Assembly: GCF_009741925.1 (NCBI RefSeq)
Contig: NZ_WPCC01000017.1
Location: 1 to 62,012, forward strand
Source of the DNA: Natronomonas sp. CBA1123
Lineage (GTDB): Archaea > Halobacteriota > Halobacteria > Halobacteriales > Haloarculaceae
Reading direction: 5' to 3'
DNA length: 62,012 nt
Shown here: in pieces, positions 45,184 to 52,700 of the stretch
Position numbering within the stretch: the first letter of the stretch is position 1
Layout of the letters: each line of letters opens with the position of its first letter
Notes under the pieces: generated by a model
Told to the model about the DNA's origin: nothing
The model's input: only the letters and a program-made list of their open reading frames with translations
The model's database searches: none
Translations under genes and position numbers: made by a program

Positions 45184-45200
45184 GGCCGTTTTTCCACCTA
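45184..45200 (+). terminator. T-run terminator after mgtE half 2
   Basis: GGCCGTTTTTCC starts directly after the TAA at 45181-45183, a typical short archaeal termination signal. Confidence 0.4.
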
Positions 45201-45318
45201 TCTAAAACTTCGTCGCGTTCGGATAAGCGAGTGAACCGAAAACGGCGTAGGTAATCGGCCCAAAGGGAAGACGAATGCTGGCTGTGGAACCAATGCCGGA
45301 CGGAGAGACAGCCGACAG

Positions 45319-46959
45319 ATGAGCGAGCCGTTCGTTCCGGTCACCCCATCGATGACGGCTTACGTCGTCGTTTTCGGACTCGCCGCGGTGGCGTGTTTCG
45401 CCAGCCTCCGCCGGGCGAGACGCATCGACGACCCCGACACCCGGCGAGGGCTGGAGGGGTTCCTCCTGTTGAGCGGTGGGTGGGCAGCCGCACACGTCGC
45501 CTACCTGCTTGCACCGTCACCGAACCTCAGTCTCGCGGCGTATCTCGTCGGCCTCGTGGTCGGCTTCGCTGCCGTCGGCGCGTGGCTGTACTTCTGTTCG
45601 GCCTACACTGGCCGGAGCCTCCATCAGGACGCGACGTACAGACGGGCCGCCATCGTCGTCTTCCTCCTCGTCGTCGGCCTGAAAGTCACCAACCCGATAC
45701 ACGGTCTCTACTTCACCGCCACGCCGACGGCGTCGCCGTTTCCCCATCTGGCCGTCGAACACTCGCTTCTGCACTGGCTAGCGATGGGGTTGGCCTACGC
45801 GCTCAGCGCGGTCGGCTTCTTCATGCTGTTCGAGCTGTTCACGCAGGTCGGCCAGGACACGCGACCGCTGACGGCGCTTGTCGGCCTCACGGGAGTGCCG
45901 TTGGTCCTCGATATCGCCGGTACGGCCAGCCCGCAGTTCATCGACATGACGTACGAACCGATTGGCGTCGCTCTGTTTGCGGTTGGGACGCTGTTTCTCT
46001 TCTTCGAGCGATTCCAGACCATCCGGTTGGCCGGCAACATCGACGACCCGGTAATCTTCCTCGATGAGGACGACGAGATACGCGACAGCAACGCCCCCGC
46101 CCGGCGGCTGTTCCCGGAACTCGAAGACGCGAAGGGGGAGTCACTCAAGTCGACGCTTCCGGCCGTCGGCGACCTGTTGGTCTCCGACGAGAGCGTCCTC
46201 GAGTTGGCAGGTGACGGCGAGTTGCGATACTTCATGGTGGCGACGAACCCGTTCACGTTCGGCAACACCCGCGTCGGTCGGGTGTTGTTGTTCACCGACG
46301 TGACCCAGACCGAGCGGTACCGTCGGGAAGTCGAACGGCAGAACGAACGCCTCGGGCGGTTTGCGAGCGTCGTCTCCCACGACCTCCGGAACCCCCTGTC
46401 GGTCGCCCGTGGCCGCATCGAGTTGGAGCGCGAAGCGCGGGCCAACAGAAGCGAGAACCTCACTGCGGCCGCCGACGCCTTAGACCGAATGGAGCGGCTC
46501 ATCGAGGACGTGTTGGCGCTGGCACGGGCCGGCGACGACATCGACGAACGCCAACCAGTGTCGCTGTCGTCGATGGCCGAGCGAGCGTGGGAAACTGTCG
46601 ACGCCGATGGCGGCGACCTCCGAATCGAGAACGACGTGACGGTCGAAGCCGACCCCGAGCGACTCCGGCAAGCACTGGAGAACATCTTTCGGAACAGTAC
46701 GGACCACGGCGGTGCGGACGTGGTAATCACGGTTGGGGGTCTCGACGACGGACAGGGCTTCTACGTCGAAGACGACGGGCCCGGAATCCCACCGGAACTC
46801 CGCGAGCAAATCTTCGAGTGGGGTGTCTCCGGGGAGGGTGGGTCCGGCCTCGGACTCGCCATCGTCGAAACCATCGTCGAGGGCCACGGCTGGGAGATAA
46901 CGGTCGAGGAGTCCGCCGAGGGCGGCGCTCGGTTCGAAGTGACGGGAGTTCGCTCCTGA
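45319..46959 (+). CDS. Sensor histidine kinase with 7TM N-terminus and PAS domain
   Basis: The 546-residue protein has seven helices in the first ~225 residues (HisKA_7TM-like; SMTAYVVVFGLAAVACFASLRRARR opens it), a PAS-like region (~235-340, VIFLDEDDEIRDSNAPARRLFP), a HisKA dimer region with phospho-acceptor His354 (FASVVSHDLRNPLSVA) and an HATPase with N box (LENIFRNSTDHGG), G1 (VEDDGPGIPPELR) and G2 (GSGLGLAIVETI). Sensing domain and response regulator partners are not known; no receiver gene is next to it. Confidence 0.93.
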   Translation: MSEPFVPVTPSMTAYVVVFGLAAVACFASLRRARRIDDPDTRRGLEGFLLLSGGWAAAHVAYLLAPSPNLSLAAYLVGLVVGFAAVGAWLYFCSAYTGRSLHQDATYRRAAIVVFLLVVGLKVTNPIHGLYFTATPTASPFPHLAVEHSLLHWLAMGLAYALSAVGFFMLFELFTQVGQDTRPLTALVGLTGVPLVLDIAGTASPQFIDMTYEPIGVALFAVGTLFLFFERFQTIRLAGNIDDPVIFLDEDDEIRDSNAPARRLFPELEDAKGESLKSTLPAVGDLLVSDESVLELAGDGELRYFMVATNPFTFGNTRVGRVLLFTDVTQTERYRREVERQNERLGRFASVVSHDLRNPLSVARGRIELEREARANRSENLTAAADALDRMERLIEDVLALARAGDDIDERQPVSLSSMAERAWETVDADGGDLRIENDVTVEADPERLRQALENIFRNSTDHGGADVVITVGGLDDGQGFYVEDDGPGIPPELREQIFEWGVSGEGGSGLGLAIVETIVEGHGWEITVEESAEGGARFEVTGVRS

Positions 46960-46965
46960 CCGCCC

Positions 46966-48165
46966 TCAGGCCGCCAGTTCCTCGAACTCACCCGACGACG
47001 TCCGGGTCCCTTTGGCGATGATGACGTCGCCGGCTCGGAGCGTCGCGTCCGCGTCGGGAGCGAGCATCCAGTCCTCCCCGCGCCGGATGGCGAGGACGTT
47101 CATCCCGAGTTCCGCCGCCGGGACACCGTCGGCGACCCGTTCGCCGTCGAGAGCGCTGTCCTCTCCGACGACGACGCGGGTGAGTATCTCGTCGGATTCC
47201 TGGACTGCGAGTTCGACGACGGGGTGGACCGACAGCCCCCGGAGGACGCCCTCGCTGATGTCGAGGGCGGCGTCGCTGATGACTTCCGTCGAGACGCCGA
47301 GGTGGATGAGGCCGCGCAAGGCGACGGGGTCGTCGGCGTCGGCCGCCGCGCGCAACAGCCACGCCTCGAACCGCGAGCGGAGGGCGTCGACCTCGACTTC
47401 GAGGTTGCGGACTTCGGTGGCGAGGTCCTCGTTGTCGAAGAGGATGCTGCCGTAGGCGAGGTCGACTGCCAACTCCGAGAGGTTCTTCATCAGGACGATG
47501 GAGTCGACGGCGCGTTCGAGGTCGTCGACCTCCGAGTCGGGCGGTTCGGGGGCGTCGTACTCCTCGCCGGTCACCGCCTCGTACACCTCGCCGACGGTTC
47601 GTTCCGGCCCGCGCAGGATGAGGCGGTCCTCGGCGGTGATGGTCGTCTCCGGGCCGGGGTTGAGTATCCAGTCGTCGCCGCGGTGGATGGCGATGACGCG
47701 GACGCCCGTCTCGCTTTCGAGGTTGATGTCCAGAAGTGTCCGGTCGGCGTACGGCGAGTCCGCGACGAGGGTGCCGCGAACGAGCGTCTCGATGGCCTCC
47801 GGCAGCGCCGCCCGCATCGCCTCCGGCAGGCCGATGTCTTCGAGGACGATTTTGGCGATATCGCCGGCGGCGTCGCTGATTCGGTCGGCGCCCGCGGCGA
47901 GGCCCAGAACCGGCGCGAGTGCCTCCACTTCGTCGGGGTTGCGGGCCGCCATCATGAGGCTCATCCGGGCACGCAACTGCAGTACGTCCATCTTCTCTTC
48001 GAGGGCCAACACCTCGCGAGCGATGTCCTCGCTGCCGTGTAACACTGCCGAGTACGCGAGGTCGATGAGGAGTTCCGAGGTGTCTTTCATCTCGACCAAC
48101 AGCTCCTTGACGCTGACCGGCTCGTACGCGACGGTCTTCGGCGACGACCCCTCGAAACCTGCCAT
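46966..48165 (-). CDS. Tandem PhoU/TrkA-C domain protein
   Basis: The 399-residue soluble protein is built as two repeats of a PhoU-like helical domain plus a TrkA-C (RCK_C) domain: VSVKELLVEMKDTSELLIDLAYSAVLHGSEDIA and VDSIVLMKNLSELAVDLAYGSILFDNEDLATEV open the repeats, and RVIAIHRGDDWILNPGPETTITAEDRLILRGP and NVLAIRRGEDWMLAPDADATLRAGDVIIAKG close them. Haloarchaea often have such genes beside half-size MgtE genes, where they may gate divalent-cation transport. Here it is convergent with the kinase gene. ATG 48165 is used. Confidence 0.88.
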   Translation of the reverse strand: MAGFEGSSPKTVAYEPVSVKELLVEMKDTSELLIDLAYSAVLHGSEDIAREVLALEEKMDVLQLRARMSLMMAARNPDEVEALAPVLGLAAGADRISDAAGDIAKIVLEDIGLPEAMRAALPEAIETLVRGTLVADSPYADRTLLDINLESETGVRVIAIHRGDDWILNPGPETTITAEDRLILRGPERTVGEVYEAVTGEEYDAPEPPDSEVDDLERAVDSIVLMKNLSELAVDLAYGSILFDNEDLATEVRNLEVEVDALRSRFEAWLLRAAADADDPVALRGLIHLGVSTEVISDAALDISEGVLRGLSVHPVVELAVQESDEILTRVVVGEDSALDGERVADGVPAAELGMNVLAIRRGEDWMLAPDADATLRAGDVIIAKGTRTSSGEFEELAA

Positions 48166-48245
48166 ACGGCGCAATACGGACGGGGCGACAAAAGGGTTGT
48201 TGCGCCGTCAGCGCGTTTTTACCCGTCGAGCACGAACGGACAGTG

Positions 48246-49004
48246 ATGAGTGGGCCAACGAACCTCGAGGTGGACCTGCACGTCCACAGCGAGGCCTCAT
48301 ACGACGGCCACGAGCCGGTGGAGCTGATACTGGAACACGCCGCCGACATCGACCTCGACGCCGTGGTCATCACCGACCACGACGTCATCGGTGCCTCGCT
48401 CGAAGCGGCCGAGCGCGCCCGCGAGTACGGCCTCGTCGGCATTCCCGGCGCCGAAATCTCGACGGCCCACGGCCACCTGCTGGGCATCGGCATCGAGGAA
48501 CTCCCCGAACGTGGCCGGCCGATGGGCGAAACCATCGAGGAGGTCCGCGAGTTGGGCGGCGTCGCCGTCGTTCCACACCCCTTCCAGCGCACCCGCCACG
48601 GCATCCGCAAGCGCCGACTGAAACGGCTCGACCCCGACGCTATCGAGACGTTCAACGCGTGGCTGTTCACCGGCTACCGGAACCGCCGTGCCCGGCGGTA
48701 CGCCCGCCGCTACGGCTACCCGTCGGTCGGCGGCAGCGACGCCCACTCGCTGCTGACCGTCGGGCGCGCCTACACCGAAATCCGCGTCGACCAGCCCATC
48801 CCCGACATCGAGAGCGACGACGTGGTCGCGGCCATCCGGTCGGGCGACACCGCCATCCAAGGGCAACGAGCGTCGCTGAAACGTTCTACCGGCCACTACG
48901 CCAAGGCGGCCGGGCGAAAAACCGCGTGGGGAGCCAAAACCGCCGCCAAGAAGAGTTCCAACGGCGCGCAGTGGGCCGTGACGACCGCGATTCCCTTCCT
49001 GTGA
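48246..49004 (+). CDS. PHP-domain phosphoesterase
   Basis: The 252-residue protein carries a PHP domain: VDLHVHSEASYDGH (first His pair), VVITDHDVIGASLEA, GAEISTAHGHLLGIGI, VVPHPFQRTRHGI and GSDAHSLLTVGRAYTE hold the His/Asp metal ligands in the usual order. The last ~50 residues are basic and Ala/Lys-rich (AAGRKTAWGAKTAAKKSS), perhaps binding nucleic acid or lipid heads. Relatives hydrolyse nucleotide or amino-acid phosphates; substrate is unknown. Confidence 0.9.
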   Translation: MSGPTNLEVDLHVHSEASYDGHEPVELILEHAADIDLDAVVITDHDVIGASLEAAERAREYGLVGIPGAEISTAHGHLLGIGIEELPERGRPMGETIEEVRELGGVAVVPHPFQRTRHGIRKRRLKRLDPDAIETFNAWLFTGYRNRRARRYARRYGYPSVGGSDAHSLLTVGRAYTEIRVDQPIPDIESDDVVAAIRSGDTAIQGQRASLKRSTGHYAKAAGRKTAWGAKTAAKKSSNGAQWAVTTAIPFL

Positions 49005-49048
49005 GAGGCTGAGGAACGCTTTTGGTCGGCCGCCGAGAGGGGCGTGAT

Positions 49049-49219
49049 ATGGATTCACTCGCGACCCTCGGACCGCTGCTCGTGGTCGTCGGGGTGGCGG
49101 GGTACGTCGTCGGTATCGCCACCCCCTATCCGGGTCGGTCGTTCGCGCTGACGGCGCTGATGGTTGGAGTTACGCTGCTGGTAGTCCGACCCCCCTCGGC
49201 AGCGGGAGGGACGCAGTGA
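49049..49219 (+). CDS. Small membrane protein coupled to corA
   Basis: This is a 56-residue protein with two hydrophobic segments (LATLGPLLVVVGVAGYVVGIA; SFALTALMVGVTLLVV). No family recognised. Its TGA overlaps the GTG start of corA, so it is made with the Mg transporter and may be an accessory peptide to it. Confidence 0.6.
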   Translation: MDSLATLGPLLVVVGVAGYVVGIATPYPGRSFALTALMVGVTLLVVRPPSAAGGTQ

Positions 49220-50196
49220 CCGTCAGCGCCGTCGTCTACAGCGAGGCGGGCATCGAGGAGTACGACGACCTCGCGGCGGCGAAAGCCGCCGAGGGGACGA
49301 CGTGGGTGCGAGTCCACGAGGCCGACGACGACGAAATTTCGGCCGTCGCCGACGCCTTCGACATCCATCGCCTCGCCATCGGCGACGTGGTCAACGAGGT
49401 GCGGCCGAAAACCGAGGAGTTCGCGGCGTACACGTTCGTCCTCGTCAAAACCGCGGAGTTGACCCGCGGGGAGACGACGTTCGAAGAGGAGATTCGCGAG
49501 GACCCCGTCGGGGTGTTCTTCGGCACCGACTGGGTACTCACGCTGGCGCCCCGTGACGACGACCCCATCGGTCGGGTGTGGAACGCCGTCGTCCGAGGCG
49601 ACGAACGCCTCCTCCAGCGCGGCCCCGACTTCACCGCCTACCGAATCATCGACGTCGTCATCGACGAGTACTTCACGCTCTTGGACCGCATCGGCGACGG
49701 CATCGAGGCCATCGAGGAGGAGGTGCTTACGACGACGGATATCGAGGTACTGGAGGCAATCAACACGGTCCGACGGGACCTGCTGTCGTTTCGGAAACTG
49801 GCGTGGCCGACCCGGGAGGCGCTGTCGGTGCTGGCCCGCGGCGACCCCGACTACGTCGACGAGGCGACTGAGAAGTACTTTCGGGACGTCTACGACCACC
49901 TCGTCCACGTCGTCGACCTCGTCGAGACCTACCGCGACCTCGTCTCCGGCGCCCGCGATATCTACCTTAACACTCTCTCACAGTCCAGCAACGAGGTGAT
50001 GAAGGTGCTGACGGTCATCGCGACGGTCTTCCTCCCGCTGACGTTCATCGCCGGTGTCTACGGGATGAACTTCAGTGGCGGCCCCTACAACATGCCGGAG
50101 TTGGGCTGGACGTTCGGCTATCCCGCGGTGATGCTCGGCATGGCGCTGGTCGGCCTCGTGATGGTGTGGGCGTTCCGCGAGCGCGGCTACGTCTGA
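49216..50196 (+). CDS. corA: CorA-family Mg2+/Co2+ transporter
   Basis: The 326-residue protein has a large cytoplasmic N-domain, a long stalk helix region (LDRIGDGIEAIEEEVLTTTDIEVLEAINTVRRDLLSFRKL) and two C-terminal helices. The first ends with the signature YGMNF (FLPLTFIAGVYGMNFSGGPYNMPELGW) that forms the ion filter. It works as a pentamer and imports Mg2+ along the gradient. Start is GTG 49216 overlapping the stop of the small membrane gene. Confidence 0.94.
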   Translation: MTVSAVVYSEAGIEEYDDLAAAKAAEGTTWVRVHEADDDEISAVADAFDIHRLAIGDVVNEVRPKTEEFAAYTFVLVKTAELTRGETTFEEEIREDPVGVFFGTDWVLTLAPRDDDPIGRVWNAVVRGDERLLQRGPDFTAYRIIDVVIDEYFTLLDRIGDGIEAIEEEVLTTTDIEVLEAINTVRRDLLSFRKLAWPTREALSVLARGDPDYVDEATEKYFRDVYDHLVHVVDLVETYRDLVSGARDIYLNTLSQSSNEVMKVLTVIATVFLPLTFIAGVYGMNFSGGPYNMPELGWTFGYPAVMLGMALVGLVMVWAFRERGYV

Positions 50197-50215
50197 GTTC
50201 GCGGCGAGCGTATTC

Positions 50216-50233
50216 CTCCTAATTTTTCAGGAG
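50216..50233 (+). terminator. Small hairpin after corA
   Basis: CTCCT and AGGAG form a 5-bp stem around AATTTTTC, about 20 nt after the corA stop. The T-run in the loop is the likely termination signal. Confidence 0.4.
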
Positions 50234-50278
50234 AGTTCGTACGTCAAACCGCAACACGGGAGTCGAATTATAACGCCG

Positions 50279-50286
50279 CTTTTTTA
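50279..50286 (+). promoter_or_regulatory. TATA box of the TSUP permease gene
   Basis: The box TTTTTTAT lies about 33 nt before the GTG start at 50317. Confidence 0.45.
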
Positions 50287-50316
50287 TACTCATGTCCCCC
50301 ACCGTCGCCAACTCCA

Positions 50317-51408
50317 GTGACCCGCTCGTTGTCCCAAGATTCAGTTGTCAAGCGATTTCTGAAGTATCAACACGTCCTCGTGTTCCTCGCGCCGGTCGTG
50401 TTCGTCGCGTTCGTCTTCACGATGGCGCCGACAGAAACCGCGAATCCGGGGGCCGACTACTGGCTCGAGTACTGGTGGCTGTTCCCGTTTTTCCTTCTGG
50501 GTGCTACCATCGTCAACACCGTCGGCATCAGCGGTGCGGCGCTGTTCGTGCCGTTTCTCATCTTCATCTTCCCGGTGTTCGCCTACCCGTTGGACGCCGA
50601 AACCATCGTCAAGGTCGGCCTCATCAGCGAGTCGTTCGGGCTCTCCAGTTCCGCCCTAGCGTTCATTTCGTACGGATTGGTCGACCGACGACTCGCCGCC
50701 TCACTCGTCGCCGGCGCGCTGCCGCTCGTCGTCGGCGGTGCCTTCCTGTCGTTTTTCATCCCCGAAGCGCTGTTCCAGTTCCTTCTGGCAGTGCTTCTGA
50801 TACTGTCGTCGTACATCCTGTTCAAGGCCGACGTCGGCCACGAGGAGCCGGGCGCTGACGCCGGCCACGAGACGGCCGCCGACGGCGGCACAACCGGCAC
50901 GCTCCCGAACGACGCGGCGAAACTCGGCCCCGCGGGCGTCACCACCAGCGACGAGGGCCACGTCACCCGCGTCGACCGCGACGGCAACGACTACCGCTAC
51001 GACCGCGGCGGCTACCTCGAACGGTTCGGGGTCTACGGCTTCGGTGGCGTCTTTCAGGGGTTGGCCGGCTTCGGTATCGGCGAAATCGGTATCGTCTCGA
51101 TGCTTCGGTCGTCGATTCCGGTCCGCGTCGCCATCGGCACCAACCACATCGTTGTCGCGACGACGGCAATCATCGCGTCGCTGACCCACGTCTTCGGCGG
51201 TGGGTTGGTCGGCGGCCACAACATGAACCTCGCGTTGACGCCGTGGAACATGGTCGTCTTCACTGTTCCGGCGACGGTGCTCGGCGGCCAAATCGCGCCC
51301 TACGTCGCCGCCGCCCTCGATACGGACACGCTGAAGCGCTTCGTCGCGTTCATCTTCGCCGTCATCGCAACCGCGCTGTTCGTTCTCGTCGGGCAGGCAG
51401 TGCTGTAG
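50317..51408 (+). CDS. TSUP-family permease (TauE/SafE)
   Basis: The 363-residue membrane protein has about eight helices in two halves separated by a long hydrophilic loop (~residues 168-235, with HEEPGADAGHETAADGG and a charged DRDGNDYRYDRGGYLERFG). Typical family parts are LLGATIVNTVGISGAALFVPFLIFIFPVF and GGVFQGLAGFGIGEIGIVSML, followed by GTNHIVVATTAIIASLTH. TSUP proteins export or import sulfite, sulfoacetate or other organosulfur anions; the substrate is unknown. GTG 50317 gives the proper N-end; an ATG at 50292 is in another frame. Confidence 0.88.
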   Translation: MTRSLSQDSVVKRFLKYQHVLVFLAPVVFVAFVFTMAPTETANPGADYWLEYWWLFPFFLLGATIVNTVGISGAALFVPFLIFIFPVFAYPLDAETIVKVGLISESFGLSSSALAFISYGLVDRRLAASLVAGALPLVVGGAFLSFFIPEALFQFLLAVLLILSSYILFKADVGHEEPGADAGHETAADGGTTGTLPNDAAKLGPAGVTTSDEGHVTRVDRDGNDYRYDRGGYLERFGVYGFGGVFQGLAGFGIGEIGIVSMLRSSIPVRVAIGTNHIVVATTAIIASLTHVFGGGLVGGHNMNLALTPWNMVVFTVPATVLGGQIAPYVAAALDTDTLKRFVAFIFAVIATALFVLVGQAVL

Positions 51409-51466
51409 CCGCGGCCGCTCCCGCCGCGAGGCCCGGGCTTTTGTCCGTGGAACGCCCAGTCCTCCC

Positions 51467-52099
51467 ATGAGCGAAACCCAGCCCACGGAAGCCGTCACAG
51501 TGTACGCCGACTACGTCTGTCCGTTCTGCTATCTCGGCTACACCTCCTTCGACCAGTACCTTGAGGAACGCGAGGAACCACTCGAAACCGACTGGCACCC
51601 CTTCGATTTGCGCGCCAGCAAGCGCCGCCCCGACGGCACCATCGACCACTCCGTCGACGACGGAAAGGACGATTCGTACTTCGAGGAGGCCAAAAAGAAC
51701 GTCCGTCGACTCGCCGACCGCTACGGCGCCGAGATGACACAGGAGCTCGTCAAGGACGTCGACTCCTACGACGCCCAGCGGGTCGCCCTCCGCGCCCGCG
51801 AGGCCCACCCCGAGGCCTTCGAGGCGTTCCACCGCGGCGTCTTCGATGCACTGTGGGAAGAGGGCCGTGACATCGGCGATGACAATGTGCTCGAAGACAT
51901 CGCCACCGAAGCGGGACTGCCGGCCGACTACGTCGAATCGGTCCTCGACGACGAGGCCAGCGCCGAAGAACTGGAATCCGCCTTCGAGGCCGCCCAACAG
52001 CGCGGCATCACGGGCGTGCCGACGTTCGTCGCAGGCGGCCACGCGGCCCGCGGTGCAGTGCCGCCGGAGCAACTGAAGCGACTCGTCGAAGGCGCCTAA
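51467..52099 (+). CDS. DsbA-family (FrnE-like) thiol oxidoreductase
   Basis: The 210-residue protein has a thioredoxin fold with an inserted helical domain. The redox motif is CPFC (C18, C21) in YADYVCPFCYLGYTSF, and the cis-Pro loop is GITGVPTFVAGG. FrnE-like proteins are cytoplasmic disulfide isomerases or 2-hydroxychromene-isomerase relatives; no signal peptide is present. Its stop overlaps that of the convergent peroxiredoxin gene, another thiol enzyme. Confidence 0.92.
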   Translation: MSETQPTEAVTVYADYVCPFCYLGYTSFDQYLEEREEPLETDWHPFDLRASKRRPDGTIDHSVDDGKDDSYFEEAKKNVRRLADRYGAEMTQELVKDVDSYDAQRVALRAREAHPEAFEAFHRGVFDALWEEGRDIGDDNVLEDIATEAGLPADYVESVLDDEASAEELESAFEAAQQRGITGVPTFVAGGHAARGAVPPEQLKRLVEGA

Positions 52100-52542
52100 C
52101 TGACGTATTTCTCGCGCGTCTCGGTCAGCACTTCGCGGGCGTGCCCGGAGGGGTCGGCCATCTCGGGGTCGTAGACGGCGACGACCTCGCCGCCGGCGAG
52201 GACGAACGTCAGTCGGTCCGTATAGCCCTCGGAAGTGTCGAGGCCGAACGCCTCGGCGACCGCGCCGTCGGTGTCGGCGAGCAACTCGAAGTCGATGCCC
52301 TCCTCGTCGGCGAAGTCGGCGTGGGTATCGACGTCGTCCATCGAGACGCCGTAGACGGCGATGCCGGAGTCGCGGAACTCCGGGAGGGCGTCCTGAAAGT
52401 CGTTGGCTTCGATGGTACAGCCGCCGGTGAAGTCCTTCGGGTAGAAGTACACCACCGTCGGCTCCTCGAAGTCGGGAGAGACCGACTCGCCGCGTTGGTT
52501 CGGTGCGCTGACTGCCGGTGCCGAATCGCCGGGGTCGAGCAT
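52096..52542 (-). CDS. Peroxiredoxin, Bcp/PrxQ-like, one-Cys type
   Basis: This 148-residue thiol peroxidase reduces hydroperoxides. The peroxidatic Cys42 is in FYPKDFTGGCTIEANDF. In classical Bcp the resolving Cys follows five residues later (EACDF); here that position is Asn47, and no other Cys is present, so an outside thiol must regenerate it. The convergent DsbA-like gene could be such a partner but that is only a guess. ATG 52542 is chosen. Confidence 0.92.
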   Translation of the reverse strand: MLDPGDSAPAVSAPNQRGESVSPDFEEPTVVYFYPKDFTGGCTIEANDFQDALPEFRDSGIAVYGVSMDDVDTHADFADEEGIDFELLADTDGAVAEAFGLDTSEGYTDRLTFVLAGGEVVAVYDPEMADPSGHAREVLTETREKYVS

Positions 52543-52700
52543 AGCGGCCGTTCGAGGGCCGTCGGTAAACGCGTTCGGGTCGCGGACGCGGCATCTCGTC
52601 CCGCCAAGAAAGAAACTATGAACCCAGTTCGACTTCTCCCATATAACTCTCCACACATAGACGGCGTAACACATTGGTCGAACAGTACGCGTGAGACGGT

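Noticed and set aside
50292-50858. Open frame from ATG 50292 across the TSUP gene
   Set aside because: It is in another frame, Arg-rich and without membrane segments, while the GTG frame at 50317 gives a complete permease.
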